From assembly GCA_022953095.1 (NCBI GenBank), contig JALJCR010000001.1, positions 1,873,449-1,937,448 of the forward strand: 64,000 nucleotides of DNA, read 5' to 3'. Below the pieces are notes generated by a model that did no database searches, was not told where the DNA came from, and saw only the letters and a list, made by a program, of their open reading frames with translations. Position numbers and translations under genes: made by a program. This DNA is from Qipengyuania sp. ABI-127-1. Its GTDB lineage: Bacteria > Pseudomonadota > Alphaproteobacteria > Sphingomonadales > Sphingomonadaceae. Positions 40,001 to 48,090 of this stretch are shown piece by piece; the stretch's first letter is position 1, and each line of letters starts with the position of its first letter.

Positions 40001-40522
40001 GGCCACGCGCGGATCGCCCTCGGCGAGGAGATCGGCAAGGACATCGCGGCTCAACAAGTCGCGCTCGCGGTCCTCGATCGGGCGCGAACCAGGCATAATC
40101 CCGGCTTCCCCCGGAAAGGCTGCGAGGAGGTATTGCGCAAAGGCATGGATCGTATCGATCCTGAGGCCCCCGCCCGGGCAATCGAGCACACGGGCGAAGA
40201 GGGAACGCGCACGAGCCTGTGTTTCGGGATCGATAGGCGCACCGAGATAGCCAAGCTCTCGCGCAAGATCGGTGCTCTTCAGCCGCACCCAGCGCGCGAG
40301 CACTGCGTTGACGCGGACCGCCATTTCCGCAGCGCCTGCCTTGGTGAAGGTCAGGCAAAGCACCTGCGAGGGATCGACGCCCGGCTCCAGCAGCAGGCGC
40401 AGCACGCGGGCCGACAGCACCTGTGTCTTGCCCGTCCCCGCACTCGCCGAAAGCCAGACGCTGCCCAGCGGATCGACCGCAAGGCGCTGCTTGTCCTGTA
40501 GCTCGTAGACAGTCCCGCTCAT
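37046..40522 (-). CDS. addA: Double-strand break repair helicase AddA
   Basis: This 1158-residue UvrD-family helicase-nuclease subunit of the AddAB complex resects double-strand breaks for RecA. The Walker A motif is SASAGTGKTQVLSARVL near residue 25, with QVLCLTFTKAGAAEM, ILVDEAQDTNAAQW and the later VRVMTVHGSKGLEAPIVILAD following. The C-terminal RecB-type nuclease domain ends the protein (VIVLDFKTARRPP). I chose the ATG at 40522, which overlaps the addB stop as ATGA. The upstream 11 codons have no support. AddAB replaces RecBCD in this organism. Confidence 0.96.
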   Translation of the reverse strand: MSGTVYELQDKQRLAVDPLGSVWLSASAGTGKTQVLSARVLRLLLEPGVDPSQVLCLTFTKAGAAEMAVRVNAVLARWVRLKSTDLARELGYLGAPIDPETQARARSLFARVLDCPGGGLRIDTIHAFAQYLLAAFPGEAGIMPGSRPIEDRERDLLSRDVLADLLAEGDPRVAGAIAEMSKRKGPDAVRGWLMRCARHMEMWEGSGAWQPPMAPRVHRLLGIPADADEAWVAEACSDEAFPISTLRACEAATRAWSAKTGQAAADFIDGWLRGDAEARLATLDGFLDTLLKKDGTPRKMGGAEKADPSFPDNQQAIAEAVAAVRTRAALLDLAAFLAPQLESGRAFALAWHKAKEREGLVDFDDLIARAATLLSDTAMADWIRYKLDRSFDHILVDEAQDTNAAQWAIVKALTDDYFDGEGAQGDAVRTIFAVGDYKQAIFGFQGTSPENFRDARDYFDAKISGAAEAAGSIRGGPRIRPLEKYGLGKSYRTNQQVLGFVDRAIDAIGYDAFGLDTPSDPHSGSGEPGLVGLWQVVRVAEEEDEEGEREGWLARHDRKLADNIAKQVAAWLDPEGEGFTLSKGRKRRATAGDVMILVQKRRELASLIVARLYRYGVPVAGVDRLRLGNPLAVKDLMAALRFAAQPLNDLTLASLLVSPLLGWSQEDLLAHGHRPRGKRLWEHLRESDTPFVAETVATLREILRRADYDSPQQLLHWMLIGPMDGRRALVARLGREANDPIDELLNAAHAYASAHVASLQGFIRWFDAGDGELKREAGEGGDQVRVMTVHGSKGLEAPIVILADAAIRPDGAGDLVLREELPGNDSPREVPLPGLGKDEKVGPVALADEAEAAKAMQEHWRLLYVALTRAQEALFVTGSLGPRDAKNGPHEDSWYGRLKPLFGEDEGLADDIWGARWEIGERVPSMSAPMDVTASSEADLPAWATTPIGPEPRPPRPLAPSGLGEIEGSDPPLPPGQASEAARRGTLIHALLERMPQVSPGARAEKARPWLARQAADLDEGEREEMLGSALAVLDDPQFAEVFGPQALAEVPLAATVERQVVMGTADRLLVMPEKVIVLDFKTARRPPQSLDAIPASTMKQMAAYVAALEIIYPGRMVEAAVLYTQTPQLFALPPARLAAYKGAFAETQESFALPPVE

Positions 40523-43500
40523 GCCTCGTCCCCACCATCCTGATGGGCGATCCATTCGTCGAGACGCATGAGCTGGTCGAAGGTGTCATAGGCAGGATAA
40601 TCCGGATTCTCGCGCGCGGTGAAGGGATCGCGCCCCTTGATGAAGCGGTTGATCGCGAGCGCAAGCTTGGCGGCGGCGAGCGGCAGGAAATCCTCGGGCA
40701 GCACGCCCGAGGTCTTGCGCCCGACCTTCAGCGGAACCTCGACATAGCCGAAGCCGTGCGGGTTATCGTCCTTCGCCTTGCCCATAGACCAGTATTCGTA
40801 GCCCGTCGGATCGCCCGCCAGCCCTTCGAACCCGCTCTTTTGGGCAATCAGGCCAAGAATACCGAGTTGCAGCGCAAAACCCTGCTCGACCATCGCCGCG
40901 CTGGGCGGTTTACCGGTCTTGTAGTCGATAATCGCGAGGCTGCCGTCTTCCAGTCGGTCGATCCGGTCGGCGCGCCCGTGGACCTGTACGCCTTCGAAGG
41001 TCATCCGGCCTTCCTTTTCGACTGCAAGCACGCGGCGCCCCTCGTAGCTCTCGACCTCGTGCTCGATCCAGCGCAGCGCCGCTTCGAGCCGCGGTTGCCA
41101 CAGCCCGCGCATCAGCGGGTCGGCATTCTCCTCCTCGAGCACGGCCTCCATGATCGGCCCAAGCGGCGCGCTATCATCCTTCTCGCGCGCCCGATGCCAA
41201 CGCTCGAGGATGGTATGCGCGACATTGCCCTGCCACAGCGCCGAAGGCTCGGCATCGAGCGTGTCGAGATCGGACAGGCCCATAATCTTGCCCGCGTAGA
41301 ACTGGTACGGATCGCCCAGCAGCCGGTCGAGCGCGGTGGCGGAAATGTCGACGTCGCGCTGCTCGGGCGACGGATCGGGCGCAGGACGCGGATAGCGCCC
41401 CGCCGCCGGTGCTCGGGTCATGGCGCGGGCCAGATCGACCGCGTCCCTTTCCTCGTAGCGCTCGAGCATGTCGCCAAGCAGCGCCTGAACGCGCAGCAGG
41501 AAACGCGACGGGATGGCAGGCCCGGCCTCGTCGCGCTCGGAACGGGAAAGCACGACCTGGGGCGCCCCCATGGCTCCGGCGAGATCGTGCGCGGACAGGC
41601 CGATGCGGAAATCGGAACCGGGCACGCCCAGCGCGCGCAGGACCGGCGGTGCGAGCAGCGCATCGACCCCGCCGCGCGCGGGCCAGACGCCCTCGTTCAG
41701 TCCGGCGCAGATCACCAGCTCGGCCCGATTCATCCGGCTTTCGAGGAGGCCGAGGATCTGCACGCGCGCATGGCCGCCATAGGGTGGCCGCACCGCGACC
41801 TGTTCCATCGCGTCGCGCAAGGCAATGGCGGCATCTCCGGGTGCGAGGGTAAAATCCGCCTCGCGCGCATGAAGGCGAAAATCCTCTACGAATGCGGCGA
41901 CCGCGCGGCCATCTTCCTTGGCCCACAGCTTCTCGCCGCATAGCGCCTCGCCGGTCGCGGCCAGCATGTCGAGCAGTTCGGCGAGGGAAACGTGCGGCTG
42001 ATCGCTCAGCGCCAGCAGCGGATCGAGCGCCCTTTCGACGAGGGCAAACCACTCCCCGGATCGCGCGTGCCGTTCGGCCAGTCTGCCAGCAATCTCGCCG
42101 ATCGGTTTGAGGCCGCCCGCCCTGCGCGGTCCGCGCAGTTTGCGTTCGACGCGGCGCAGCTGGCGCAACCACACGCCGCGTTCCATTCCGCCATCGACGA
42201 GCGGGTGCGCCAGAAGTGCCATCAGTGGCACGGGAGGAGCCTTGTCGGCCATTACCTCGGCGAGCAGCAGCAGCAGGCGACCGGCGGGTGTCTGCGACAG
42301 TGGCCGCCCCGCGGAATCATCGGCTGCGATATTCCAGCGGTCGAGGTGATGGACCACGCGCCGCGCCAGAGCGCGGTCGGGCGTGACGACGGCCACACGC
42401 TTTTCCGGTTCCTCCAGCGCCTCGCGCACCAGCAAGGCAATGGCCTGCGCCTCCTCCTCGGGATTGGCGCAGGTCATTATCCTGACGCCCGACAGGCGAC
42501 GCTTCTCGGCGGGCAGATCGACCCAGCTCTTGCTCGATTCGGGCGGGAGGAACAGCGACCCGATCGCGTGACTACGCTCGGGCGGCGCGGCGGCCAGGCC
42601 CTTGCGGTGCCAAGGCTGCACTTCCTCCCGCCCGATGCCCATGCGATTGAGCAGCAGCTTGAGATGGTATTGCGGGTGAGTCACAGCATCGTCGCGTGCG
42701 AAAGGCGTATCGCGAGGCTCCGGTGCTGCACCCGCCCGGCCCAGTTCGTCCCACACCGGCTGGGATATGGTGAGATCGAAATCGGGCAGGATGACAGCGC
42801 CGTTTTCCAGATTGGCGATGACCCGCAGCAACTTCGCCAGCGAAGGCGCCGCGCTGGTCACACCGGCAGCGACGATGGGTGTTTCCGGAGGATTGTCTTT
42901 CCACCGCCGTCCGACCCATTCGAACAGGCGGTTGCGGCGCGCGGCGGCATCAAGCAGCCCCTTGCGCGCAAGCTCCTGCTTCCACAAGATCTGGACTGCC
43001 GAGAAATCCCGCAGGCTGTTCTGCCAGTGGGCGGATAGATCGGGATAAATGCCCGTCACCGCATCATCCAGCAGGTCTGCGGGATCGATATCTTCCACCA
43101 GGAGCCGATCCATCGTCGCCCCCGCCTCCCGCGCGAGGCGCAGCAAGGTTGCCCCCTTGGGTGCGCGTTCGCCCATCACGCCGGTCAAGAGCTTCGCCAG
43201 TTCGAACAGGCGCCGCTGAGGATCAATGGTCGGCGGTATGTCCGCCGCGCCCAATGGATCGAGCAACGGCCCGAGCGTTTCATCGAGGTCGAGATCGCCA
43301 ACCACCGCCATGCGCGGCATCAGCAGCCCCGGTCGGCCCATTTCGCCCGCGTGACGGATGAAGGCTTCGGAAATCGTCCGGCGCGCACGGCTGCTAGGCA
43401 CCAGCATCGTCAGCCTCGCCAGCCCGAATTCGGCATCGGCATAGCGCGGGACGAGCCCCGCAACCAGCGCATCGGCGAAACCGCGATGCGCGGCGATCGA

Positions 43501-43530
43501 ATAGACCTTCGGCTGGGCGCGCTCAGCCAC
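40519..43530 (-). CDS. addB: Double-strand break repair protein AddB
   Basis: This 1003-residue partner of AddA recognises Chi-like sites and carries the second nuclease. An inactive helicase fold (about 1–650) is followed by a RecB-type nuclease domain with GRADRIDRLEDGSLAIIDYK and TGKPPSAAMVEQGFALQLG. The iron–sulfur cysteine cluster of Firmicutes AddB is absent, as expected for the alphaproteobacterial form. I placed the start at the GTG at 43530 (VAERAQPKVYSIAAHRGF), overlapping the murU stop. Longer in-frame reading upstream is not conserved. Its stop overlaps addA. Confidence 0.94.
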   Translation of the reverse strand: MAERAQPKVYSIAAHRGFADALVAGLVPRYADAEFGLARLTMLVPSSRARRTISEAFIRHAGEMGRPGLLMPRMAVVGDLDLDETLGPLLDPLGAADIPPTIDPQRRLFELAKLLTGVMGERAPKGATLLRLAREAGATMDRLLVEDIDPADLLDDAVTGIYPDLSAHWQNSLRDFSAVQILWKQELARKGLLDAAARRNRLFEWVGRRWKDNPPETPIVAAGVTSAAPSLAKLLRVIANLENGAVILPDFDLTISQPVWDELGRAGAAPEPRDTPFARDDAVTHPQYHLKLLLNRMGIGREEVQPWHRKGLAAAPPERSHAIGSLFLPPESSKSWVDLPAEKRRLSGVRIMTCANPEEEAQAIALLVREALEEPEKRVAVVTPDRALARRVVHHLDRWNIAADDSAGRPLSQTPAGRLLLLLAEVMADKAPPVPLMALLAHPLVDGGMERGVWLRQLRRVERKLRGPRRAGGLKPIGEIAGRLAERHARSGEWFALVERALDPLLALSDQPHVSLAELLDMLAATGEALCGEKLWAKEDGRAVAAFVEDFRLHAREADFTLAPGDAAIALRDAMEQVAVRPPYGGHARVQILGLLESRMNRAELVICAGLNEGVWPARGGVDALLAPPVLRALGVPGSDFRIGLSAHDLAGAMGAPQVVLSRSERDEAGPAIPSRFLLRVQALLGDMLERYEERDAVDLARAMTRAPAAGRYPRPAPDPSPEQRDVDISATALDRLLGDPYQFYAGKIMGLSDLDTLDAEPSALWQGNVAHTILERWHRAREKDDSAPLGPIMEAVLEEENADPLMRGLWQPRLEAALRWIEHEVESYEGRRVLAVEKEGRMTFEGVQVHGRADRIDRLEDGSLAIIDYKTGKPPSAAMVEQGFALQLGILGLIAQKSGFEGLAGDPTGYEYWSMGKAKDDNPHGFGYVEVPLKVGRKTSGVLPEDFLPLAAAKLALAINRFIKGRDPFTARENPDYPAYDTFDQLMRLDEWIAHQDGGDEA

Positions 43531-44245
43531 CCGTGAGCGCCTCCTCGGTCGGGCGGATATGGGCGGGCGTGCCGACTTCGTACCACTGGCCGGTAAAGGC
43601 CAAACCATAGAGCCGACCTTCCTCGATGGCGCGATCCCACAGCACGTTGGTGGAGAACTTGCCATCGGGCGCATCGCGCAACAGGCGGTGCGAAACGATC
43701 TGGATGCCGGTATAAATGAACGGCGCGATCCGGCCCGGCAGCTTACGCTTCAATTGCCCCGAACCATCCATATAGAAATCGCCCGTGCCGTCGAAATTGA
43801 AGGCGCGCGAATGCGTTACGACGAGCAGCAGCGCATCCATCTTTTCCGGGTCCCAGCGCGCCGACAGATCGGCAAGCGCGTTGCACGGGCCATCAAGCCA
43901 GATGCTGTCCGCATTGCAGGCGAAGAACGGGTCGGGAAGCAGACCGTCCGCGCAGGCTTTCACCATGCCGCCGCCGGTTTCGAGCAGAAGATCGCGCTCG
44001 TCGGAGAAGGTAATCGCGGGAGCCTTGCGCTGCCCGACATGCGCCTCGATCGCATCGGCAAGATAGTGGACGTTGACGACCGCCCGGCCCACGCCCGCTT
44101 CCTCCAGCCGGTCCAGCGCGCGGTCGATCAGGGGCCTTCCCGCAACCCGTACCAGTGGCTTGGGCGTGGCGGCAGTCAGCGGGCGCATACGCTTGCCCAG
44201 TCCGGCGGCCATCAGCATGGCGGTATCGGAAGCGAGTGTCGTCAC
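43523..44245 (-). CDS. murU: N-acetylmuramate-1-phosphate uridylyltransferase MurU-like
   Basis: This 240-residue nucleotidyltransferase begins AMLMAAGLGKRMRPLTAATP, the LxAGxGxRxxPLT nucleotide loop, followed by KPLVRVAGRPLIDRAL. The metal and sugar loop is visible as CNADSIWLDG. It adds UMP to MurNAc-1-phosphate, making UDP-MurNAc directly from recycled cell wall. The function is inferred from the neighbour: it overlaps the amgK stop as GTGA, and the pair AmgK–MurU is the recycling bypass known from Pseudomonas and Caulobacter. The GTG at 44245 is chosen because of that overlap. Confidence 0.88.
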   Translation of the reverse strand: MTTLASDTAMLMAAGLGKRMRPLTAATPKPLVRVAGRPLIDRALDRLEEAGVGRAVVNVHYLADAIEAHVGQRKAPAITFSDERDLLLETGGGMVKACADGLLPDPFFACNADSIWLDGPCNALADLSARWDPEKMDALLLVVTHSRAFNFDGTGDFYMDGSGQLKRKLPGRIAPFIYTGIQIVSHRLLRDAPDGKFSTNVLWDRAIEEGRLYGLAFTGQWYEVGTPAHIRPTEEALTGG

Positions 44246-45231
44246 TGGATTCCCCCCCCGAAAGTCTCGCGAATTTCCTGCGGGATGTTGGCCGCGAACC
44301 ACTCGGCCACGGGTGCCATGCCCTCATGTGCAAGATCGCGTTCCATCGCCTTCCAGACCCGCGGGATCATCGCGAGATAGCGAGCCTTGCCATCACGCTT
44401 CCACAGACGGGTGAAAATGCCGACGATCTTGGCATTGCGCTGCGCGCCCAGCCGCGCATAATCCGCGTCGAAACTCTCGTCCGGTTCCGCCGCGGCCCGG
44501 TACCGTTCGAGCATTGCGGTTTCGAGGTCCTGCGAAACGTCGCGTCGCGCATCCTGGAGCAGGCTGACCAGATCGTAGGCCGGATGGCCGACCAGAGCGT
44601 CCTGGAAATCGATAAGTCCCTGTTCTCCGCCCGCTTCACCGGGTTCGAGCAGCATGATGTTTTCCGCGTGGTAATCGCGGAGCACGGTGACGCCGGGCGT
44701 CTGGCGTTCGAGCAGCGGGGTGAGCGCACTTTGCCACGCCGCGCTCCACCCTTCGCGGTCCACTTCGAGCCCCATGGCCGGGCAGTACCATTCGACGAAC
44801 AAGTCCACCTCGCGCAGATAGACGGATAGATGATAAGCTTCGAACGGCCCCGGCGGGAGCTTGTGCAAGGCTACGAGTGTATCGATCGCCCTGGCGTAGA
44901 CAGGACGTTCGCCGTCCGTGTGGTCGTCGATCCATTCGCGCATACGCTGATCGCCGAAATCCTCGATCAGAACCCAGCCTTCCCCTGCGTTTTCTGCGAA
45001 GATATGCGGAGCGCGCATCCCGTTGTTCTCGAGCCAGTGCGCGACATGGAGGAATGGCTTCGGGTCCTCGTGCGGCGGCGGCGCATGCATCAGCATTGCG
45101 CTCCGTCCGGCCATACGCAGGCGGAAATAGCGGCGAAAACTGGCATCGCCGACAAGCGGGGCGATTTCCGCCCCTTCCCATTCGGTATCGCCAAGAAAGC
45201 TATGTAGCCCGTCGGGCAGCGCGTCACTCAT
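44242..45231 (-). CDS. amgK: N-acetylmuramate/N-acetylglucosamine kinase AmgK
   Basis: This 329-residue protein has the aminoglycoside-phosphotransferase fold. Landmarks are GDASFRRYFRLRM (nucleotide loop), the catalytic loop TVLRDYHAENIMLLEP with Asp and Asn, and LIDFQDALVGHPAYDLVSL, the DFQDA metal site. The H-x-E-N-I-M-L variant is typical of AmgK rather than antibiotic kinases. It phosphorylates free MurNAc at carbon 1 for the next enzyme, MurU. I chose the ATG at 45231, overlapping the tsaE stop as ATGA. The gene should not be read as an antibiotic-resistance determinant. Confidence 0.88.
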   Translation of the reverse strand: MSDALPDGLHSFLGDTEWEGAEIAPLVGDASFRRYFRLRMAGRSAMLMHAPPPHEDPKPFLHVAHWLENNGMRAPHIFAENAGEGWVLIEDFGDQRMREWIDDHTDGERPVYARAIDTLVALHKLPPGPFEAYHLSVYLREVDLFVEWYCPAMGLEVDREGWSAAWQSALTPLLERQTPGVTVLRDYHAENIMLLEPGEAGGEQGLIDFQDALVGHPAYDLVSLLQDARRDVSQDLETAMLERYRAAAEPDESFDADYARLGAQRNAKIVGIFTRLWKRDGKARYLAMIPRVWKAMERDLAHEGMAPVAEWFAANIPQEIRETFGGGIQ

Positions 45232-45665
45232 GGCCAACGGCTTTGCCAAGATGTACCGGGCGTTACAACGGCTTCGCGCCCGTCTCCCACTTTTTCGAGC
45301 GCTATCGAAAGGCAGCCCGCCTCGTGCGCGAAACCACCTGCGTGATCGGGCCATTCGGCAAGCAGCACGGCCCCTTCGCGATAGTCATCGAGGCCGAGTT
45401 CCTCGACTTCGGACGGATCTTCCAGCCGGTAGAAATCGGCGTGAACGAGCGGCAGCCGCGTGTCGTCATAGGTCTCGATAATCGTATAGGTGGGCGACGG
45501 CACTTCGCCGACATGGCCGAGCGCCGCGACGATCGCTCGCGCCAAGGTCGTCTTGCCGGTCCCCAAAGTCCCCGAAAGCGCGATCACATCTCCCGGAGCC
45601 AGTTTTCCGGCGATCCGGCGGCCGAAAGCGTCCATGGCCACAAGGTCGGGAAGTGCGATCCTCAT
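45228..45665 (-). CDS. tsaE: tRNA threonylcarbamoyladenosine biosynthesis ATPase TsaE
   Basis: This 145-residue ATPase works with TsaB and TsaD in making t6A on ANN-decoding tRNAs. The Walker A loop is SGTLGTGKTTLARAIV near residue 31. The family motif SPTYTIIETYD follows, then VHADFYRL and the C-terminal LLAEWPDHAG. It overlaps the divL stop by 4 nt. The linkage divL–tsaE–amgK–murU is conserved among alphaproteobacteria. Confidence 0.95.
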   Translation of the reverse strand: MRIALPDLVAMDAFGRRIAGKLAPGDVIALSGTLGTGKTTLARAIVAALGHVGEVPSPTYTIIETYDDTRLPLVHADFYRLEDPSEVEELGLDDYREGAVLLAEWPDHAGGFAHEAGCLSIALEKVGDGREAVVTPGTSWQSRWP

Positions 45666-48007
45666 GGCAGGGTGATGGTGGCGGTGGTTCCGCCATTCTT
45701 GCGGCTTTGAATGTCGAGCGTTCCATCATGTGCCTCGATCAGCTGCCGTGCGAGCGGGATGCCCAGGCCTTGCCGACGTTCGATACCCTTGCCGCCCGGC
45801 GCCATCCGAATCCCTTCGAGTGCGCGCGCCAGTTCATGCTGGCTCATCCCACGCCCATTGTCGGATATAATGATTTTCGTTTCGCCGCGCTTGCGCCCGA
45901 TATCGACAACGATCCGGCCACCCCGCGGAGTTCCTTTGATGGCATTGTCCAGCAATTGGGAAATCGCGCGGCGCAGTTGTTGTGGATCGGCCGTCACCGA
46001 CTTGTCGGGGTTGCCTTTCAAATCCAGCGTCAGTTCGCCATCGAGAATGCGGCTTTCCTGCTTGCGAACGATCTGGGTGATGAAGGGCAGCAGCTCGAGC
46101 TCGATCTTGCGCAGCGGCATGAGGCCCGCTTCGGACTGCGACAGGTCGAGCACGTTCTCGACCTGCTCGGTAAGTTTGCCGACCGACAGTGAGATCGCCT
46201 GGGCATACTCCTTGGCCTGCGGGGTCAGCTCACCGGCAATTCCACTTGTAAGCAGCTCGGCGAACCCGCCGATCGAAGTCAATGGCGTCCGGAATTCGTA
46301 GCTCATATTGGCAAGAAAGCGCGTCATCACCGCATCGGCTTCTTCCAAAGCGCGATTGCGTTCGCGCAGCGCCTCTTCCGCCTGACGCGAGGCGGTAACG
46401 TCGAGCACTGTCAACAACCCATTGCCGTCGGGCAGCGGTACGCCCGCGAAATCGAGCGTGCGTCCATCGAAGAGCTCGATGCGATCATCGCTTTTCTTGC
46501 GATCCAGCGTCGCCGCGCGGATGACCTGATTGATGCGCGACACCGCCGCCGGTTCGGCGAGGTTCCTGGCGATCGCTTCGAGCAGGTCCTCGGCCTGCGG
46601 GTGCCCGTCCAGAACCTCGGGATCGATCCCCCAAGCGCCCGGGAAACCACGGTTCCACAATTCCAGATGTCCGTCGGGCGCGAAAACCGCCAGAGCTTCG
46701 AAGAGGTTGTCGAATGTCGCTGTGCGAGTGCGGAGCAAAGTGTCGCGCGTGGCGGACAGCGCGAGTTGTTCCGTGCGGTCTTCCGCGATCATTACCAGGC
46801 CGCCATCGGGCAGCGGCTGCGCGATAATCCGCAAATGGGTGCTATCGGGCAGCGGCCATGCTTCCTCATGCGGTTCGTCGCGCAGGAACCATTCGGCGAG
46901 CTCGTTGCGCCAGGCGGGGAAATCGCGCACTTCGGGAATGCGACCGTTTTCGCGGGCGATCAGCAGCATCTGCTGGAACGTCGTCCGCTCGTTCACCACA
47001 CCCGGAGGCAGGGCGAACACGCGGTGGAACGGCTGGTTTGCAAATGTCATGCGGTGCGCGGCATCGAACTGAGCAACCCCGATCGACAACTGATCCAGCA
47101 TCGAACGCTGCGCTTCGCGGAAGGCTCGGAATTCGCGCGCCTGCTCCTCCATCTCCTCGATATCGACCGCGTATCCGGCGATCCCCTCGCCCATCAAAGG
47201 CAGGTCGGTAACGCGAATGGTGCGACGCGCATTATCGATCGTGGCACTCAGGATACGCTCGATCGGCTGACGCCGATCGGCAGCCTGCTGCGCGACCTGA
47301 GCTGCGGTCCTGCCATTGACGGTTTCGACGAGTTCGATCTGGTCGGCAACGACCTGATCGGCGCTTTCGGCGCCGACTGCGGAAACATAAGCCTTGTTGA
47401 CCAGCCGCAAGAGCATGTCCGAACCGCGGAACCACATCGGCATGGGGGCAGCTTCGATCAGACCGACCAGGGCGCCGAAATCTTCGCGGGCGCGCGCTGC
47501 CTCTTCCCGCAATTGCGCAAGCTCCGCCTCGCTGTCGCTGAAATCGAAGACCCAGACCAGCGCCGCTCCACCGGGCGAAACTGCGGGATCCGCCAGCGAT
47601 CCATGCATAGCCAGCGACTTGCCCGATCCGGGCACGACGGCAACCTCCATGCGAAACGGGCGTGCCGTCCTCTGGGTACGGCGGACATTGCGTGTGAGAT
47701 CGTCGATCTGCTGCTCGGTCAGCCCGCGCCCGTCGGGACCGGACAATTCGCTGAGATAATCCGGGACCTTGTCAAGCCCGATCCACCGCGCGAGGCGATC
47801 TGGAGCCTCAATACGGCCATCCGCCCGGACCAGCAACGGTATGGCCGGCCCTTCCTCGATCAGGCGCGAAAGCCGAAGGGCGAGCTTGCGGCTGGCGAGC
47901 GATTTCTGCTCGCGACCGCTGGCACGCAACATCACCCACACCGCACCGGCGGTCCACAGCGCTAGCAGGAGGCCAATCAAGGCCAACAATGCGGGAGAAC
48001 TTTCCAT
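45662..48007 (-). CDS. divL: DivL-like atypical sensor kinase (tyrosine in H-box)
   Basis: The protein has 781 residues. One N-terminal membrane helix (about 6–28) is followed by several PAS-type domains (about 60–520). Then come a dimerisation helix and an HATPase domain with N-box (QLLDNAIKGTPRGG), DNGRGMSQ and the G2 box QGLGIPLARQL. The H-box reads RFLANMSYEFRTPLTSIGGF: the phospho-accepting histidine is replaced by Tyr570 (codon TAC at 46298–46300). That replacement is the hallmark of DivL, which in Caulobacter controls the kinase CckA and so CtrA and the cell cycle rather than signalling by histidine phosphorylation. I chose the ATG at 48007. Confidence 0.9.
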   Translation of the reverse strand: MESSPALLALIGLLLALWTAGAVWVMLRASGREQKSLASRKLALRLSRLIEEGPAIPLLVRADGRIEAPDRLARWIGLDKVPDYLSELSGPDGRGLTEQQIDDLTRNVRRTQRTARPFRMEVAVVPGSGKSLAMHGSLADPAVSPGGAALVWVFDFSDSEAELAQLREEAARAREDFGALVGLIEAAPMPMWFRGSDMLLRLVNKAYVSAVGAESADQVVADQIELVETVNGRTAAQVAQQAADRRQPIERILSATIDNARRTIRVTDLPLMGEGIAGYAVDIEEMEEQAREFRAFREAQRSMLDQLSIGVAQFDAAHRMTFANQPFHRVFALPPGVVNERTTFQQMLLIARENGRIPEVRDFPAWRNELAEWFLRDEPHEEAWPLPDSTHLRIIAQPLPDGGLVMIAEDRTEQLALSATRDTLLRTRTATFDNLFEALAVFAPDGHLELWNRGFPGAWGIDPEVLDGHPQAEDLLEAIARNLAEPAAVSRINQVIRAATLDRKKSDDRIELFDGRTLDFAGVPLPDGNGLLTVLDVTASRQAEEALRERNRALEEADAVMTRFLANMSYEFRTPLTSIGGFAELLTSGIAGELTPQAKEYAQAISLSVGKLTEQVENVLDLSQSEAGLMPLRKIELELLPFITQIVRKQESRILDGELTLDLKGNPDKSVTADPQQLRRAISQLLDNAIKGTPRGGRIVVDIGRKRGETKIIISDNGRGMSQHELARALEGIRMAPGGKGIERRQGLGIPLARQLIEAHDGTLDIQSRKNGGTTATITLP

Positions 48008-48090
48008 TACCCGCCAGCTATGCCGACCCGCGCGGGAGTGCAATGCCCCCGCGCGAGTTCATGCGATGCAATTTCCGTCGCTTGCGACGA

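Noticed and set aside
44242..45231. Aminoglycoside-resistance kinase
   Set aside because: The fold is shared, but neighbour murU and the motif set identify the cell-wall sugar kinase AmgK.
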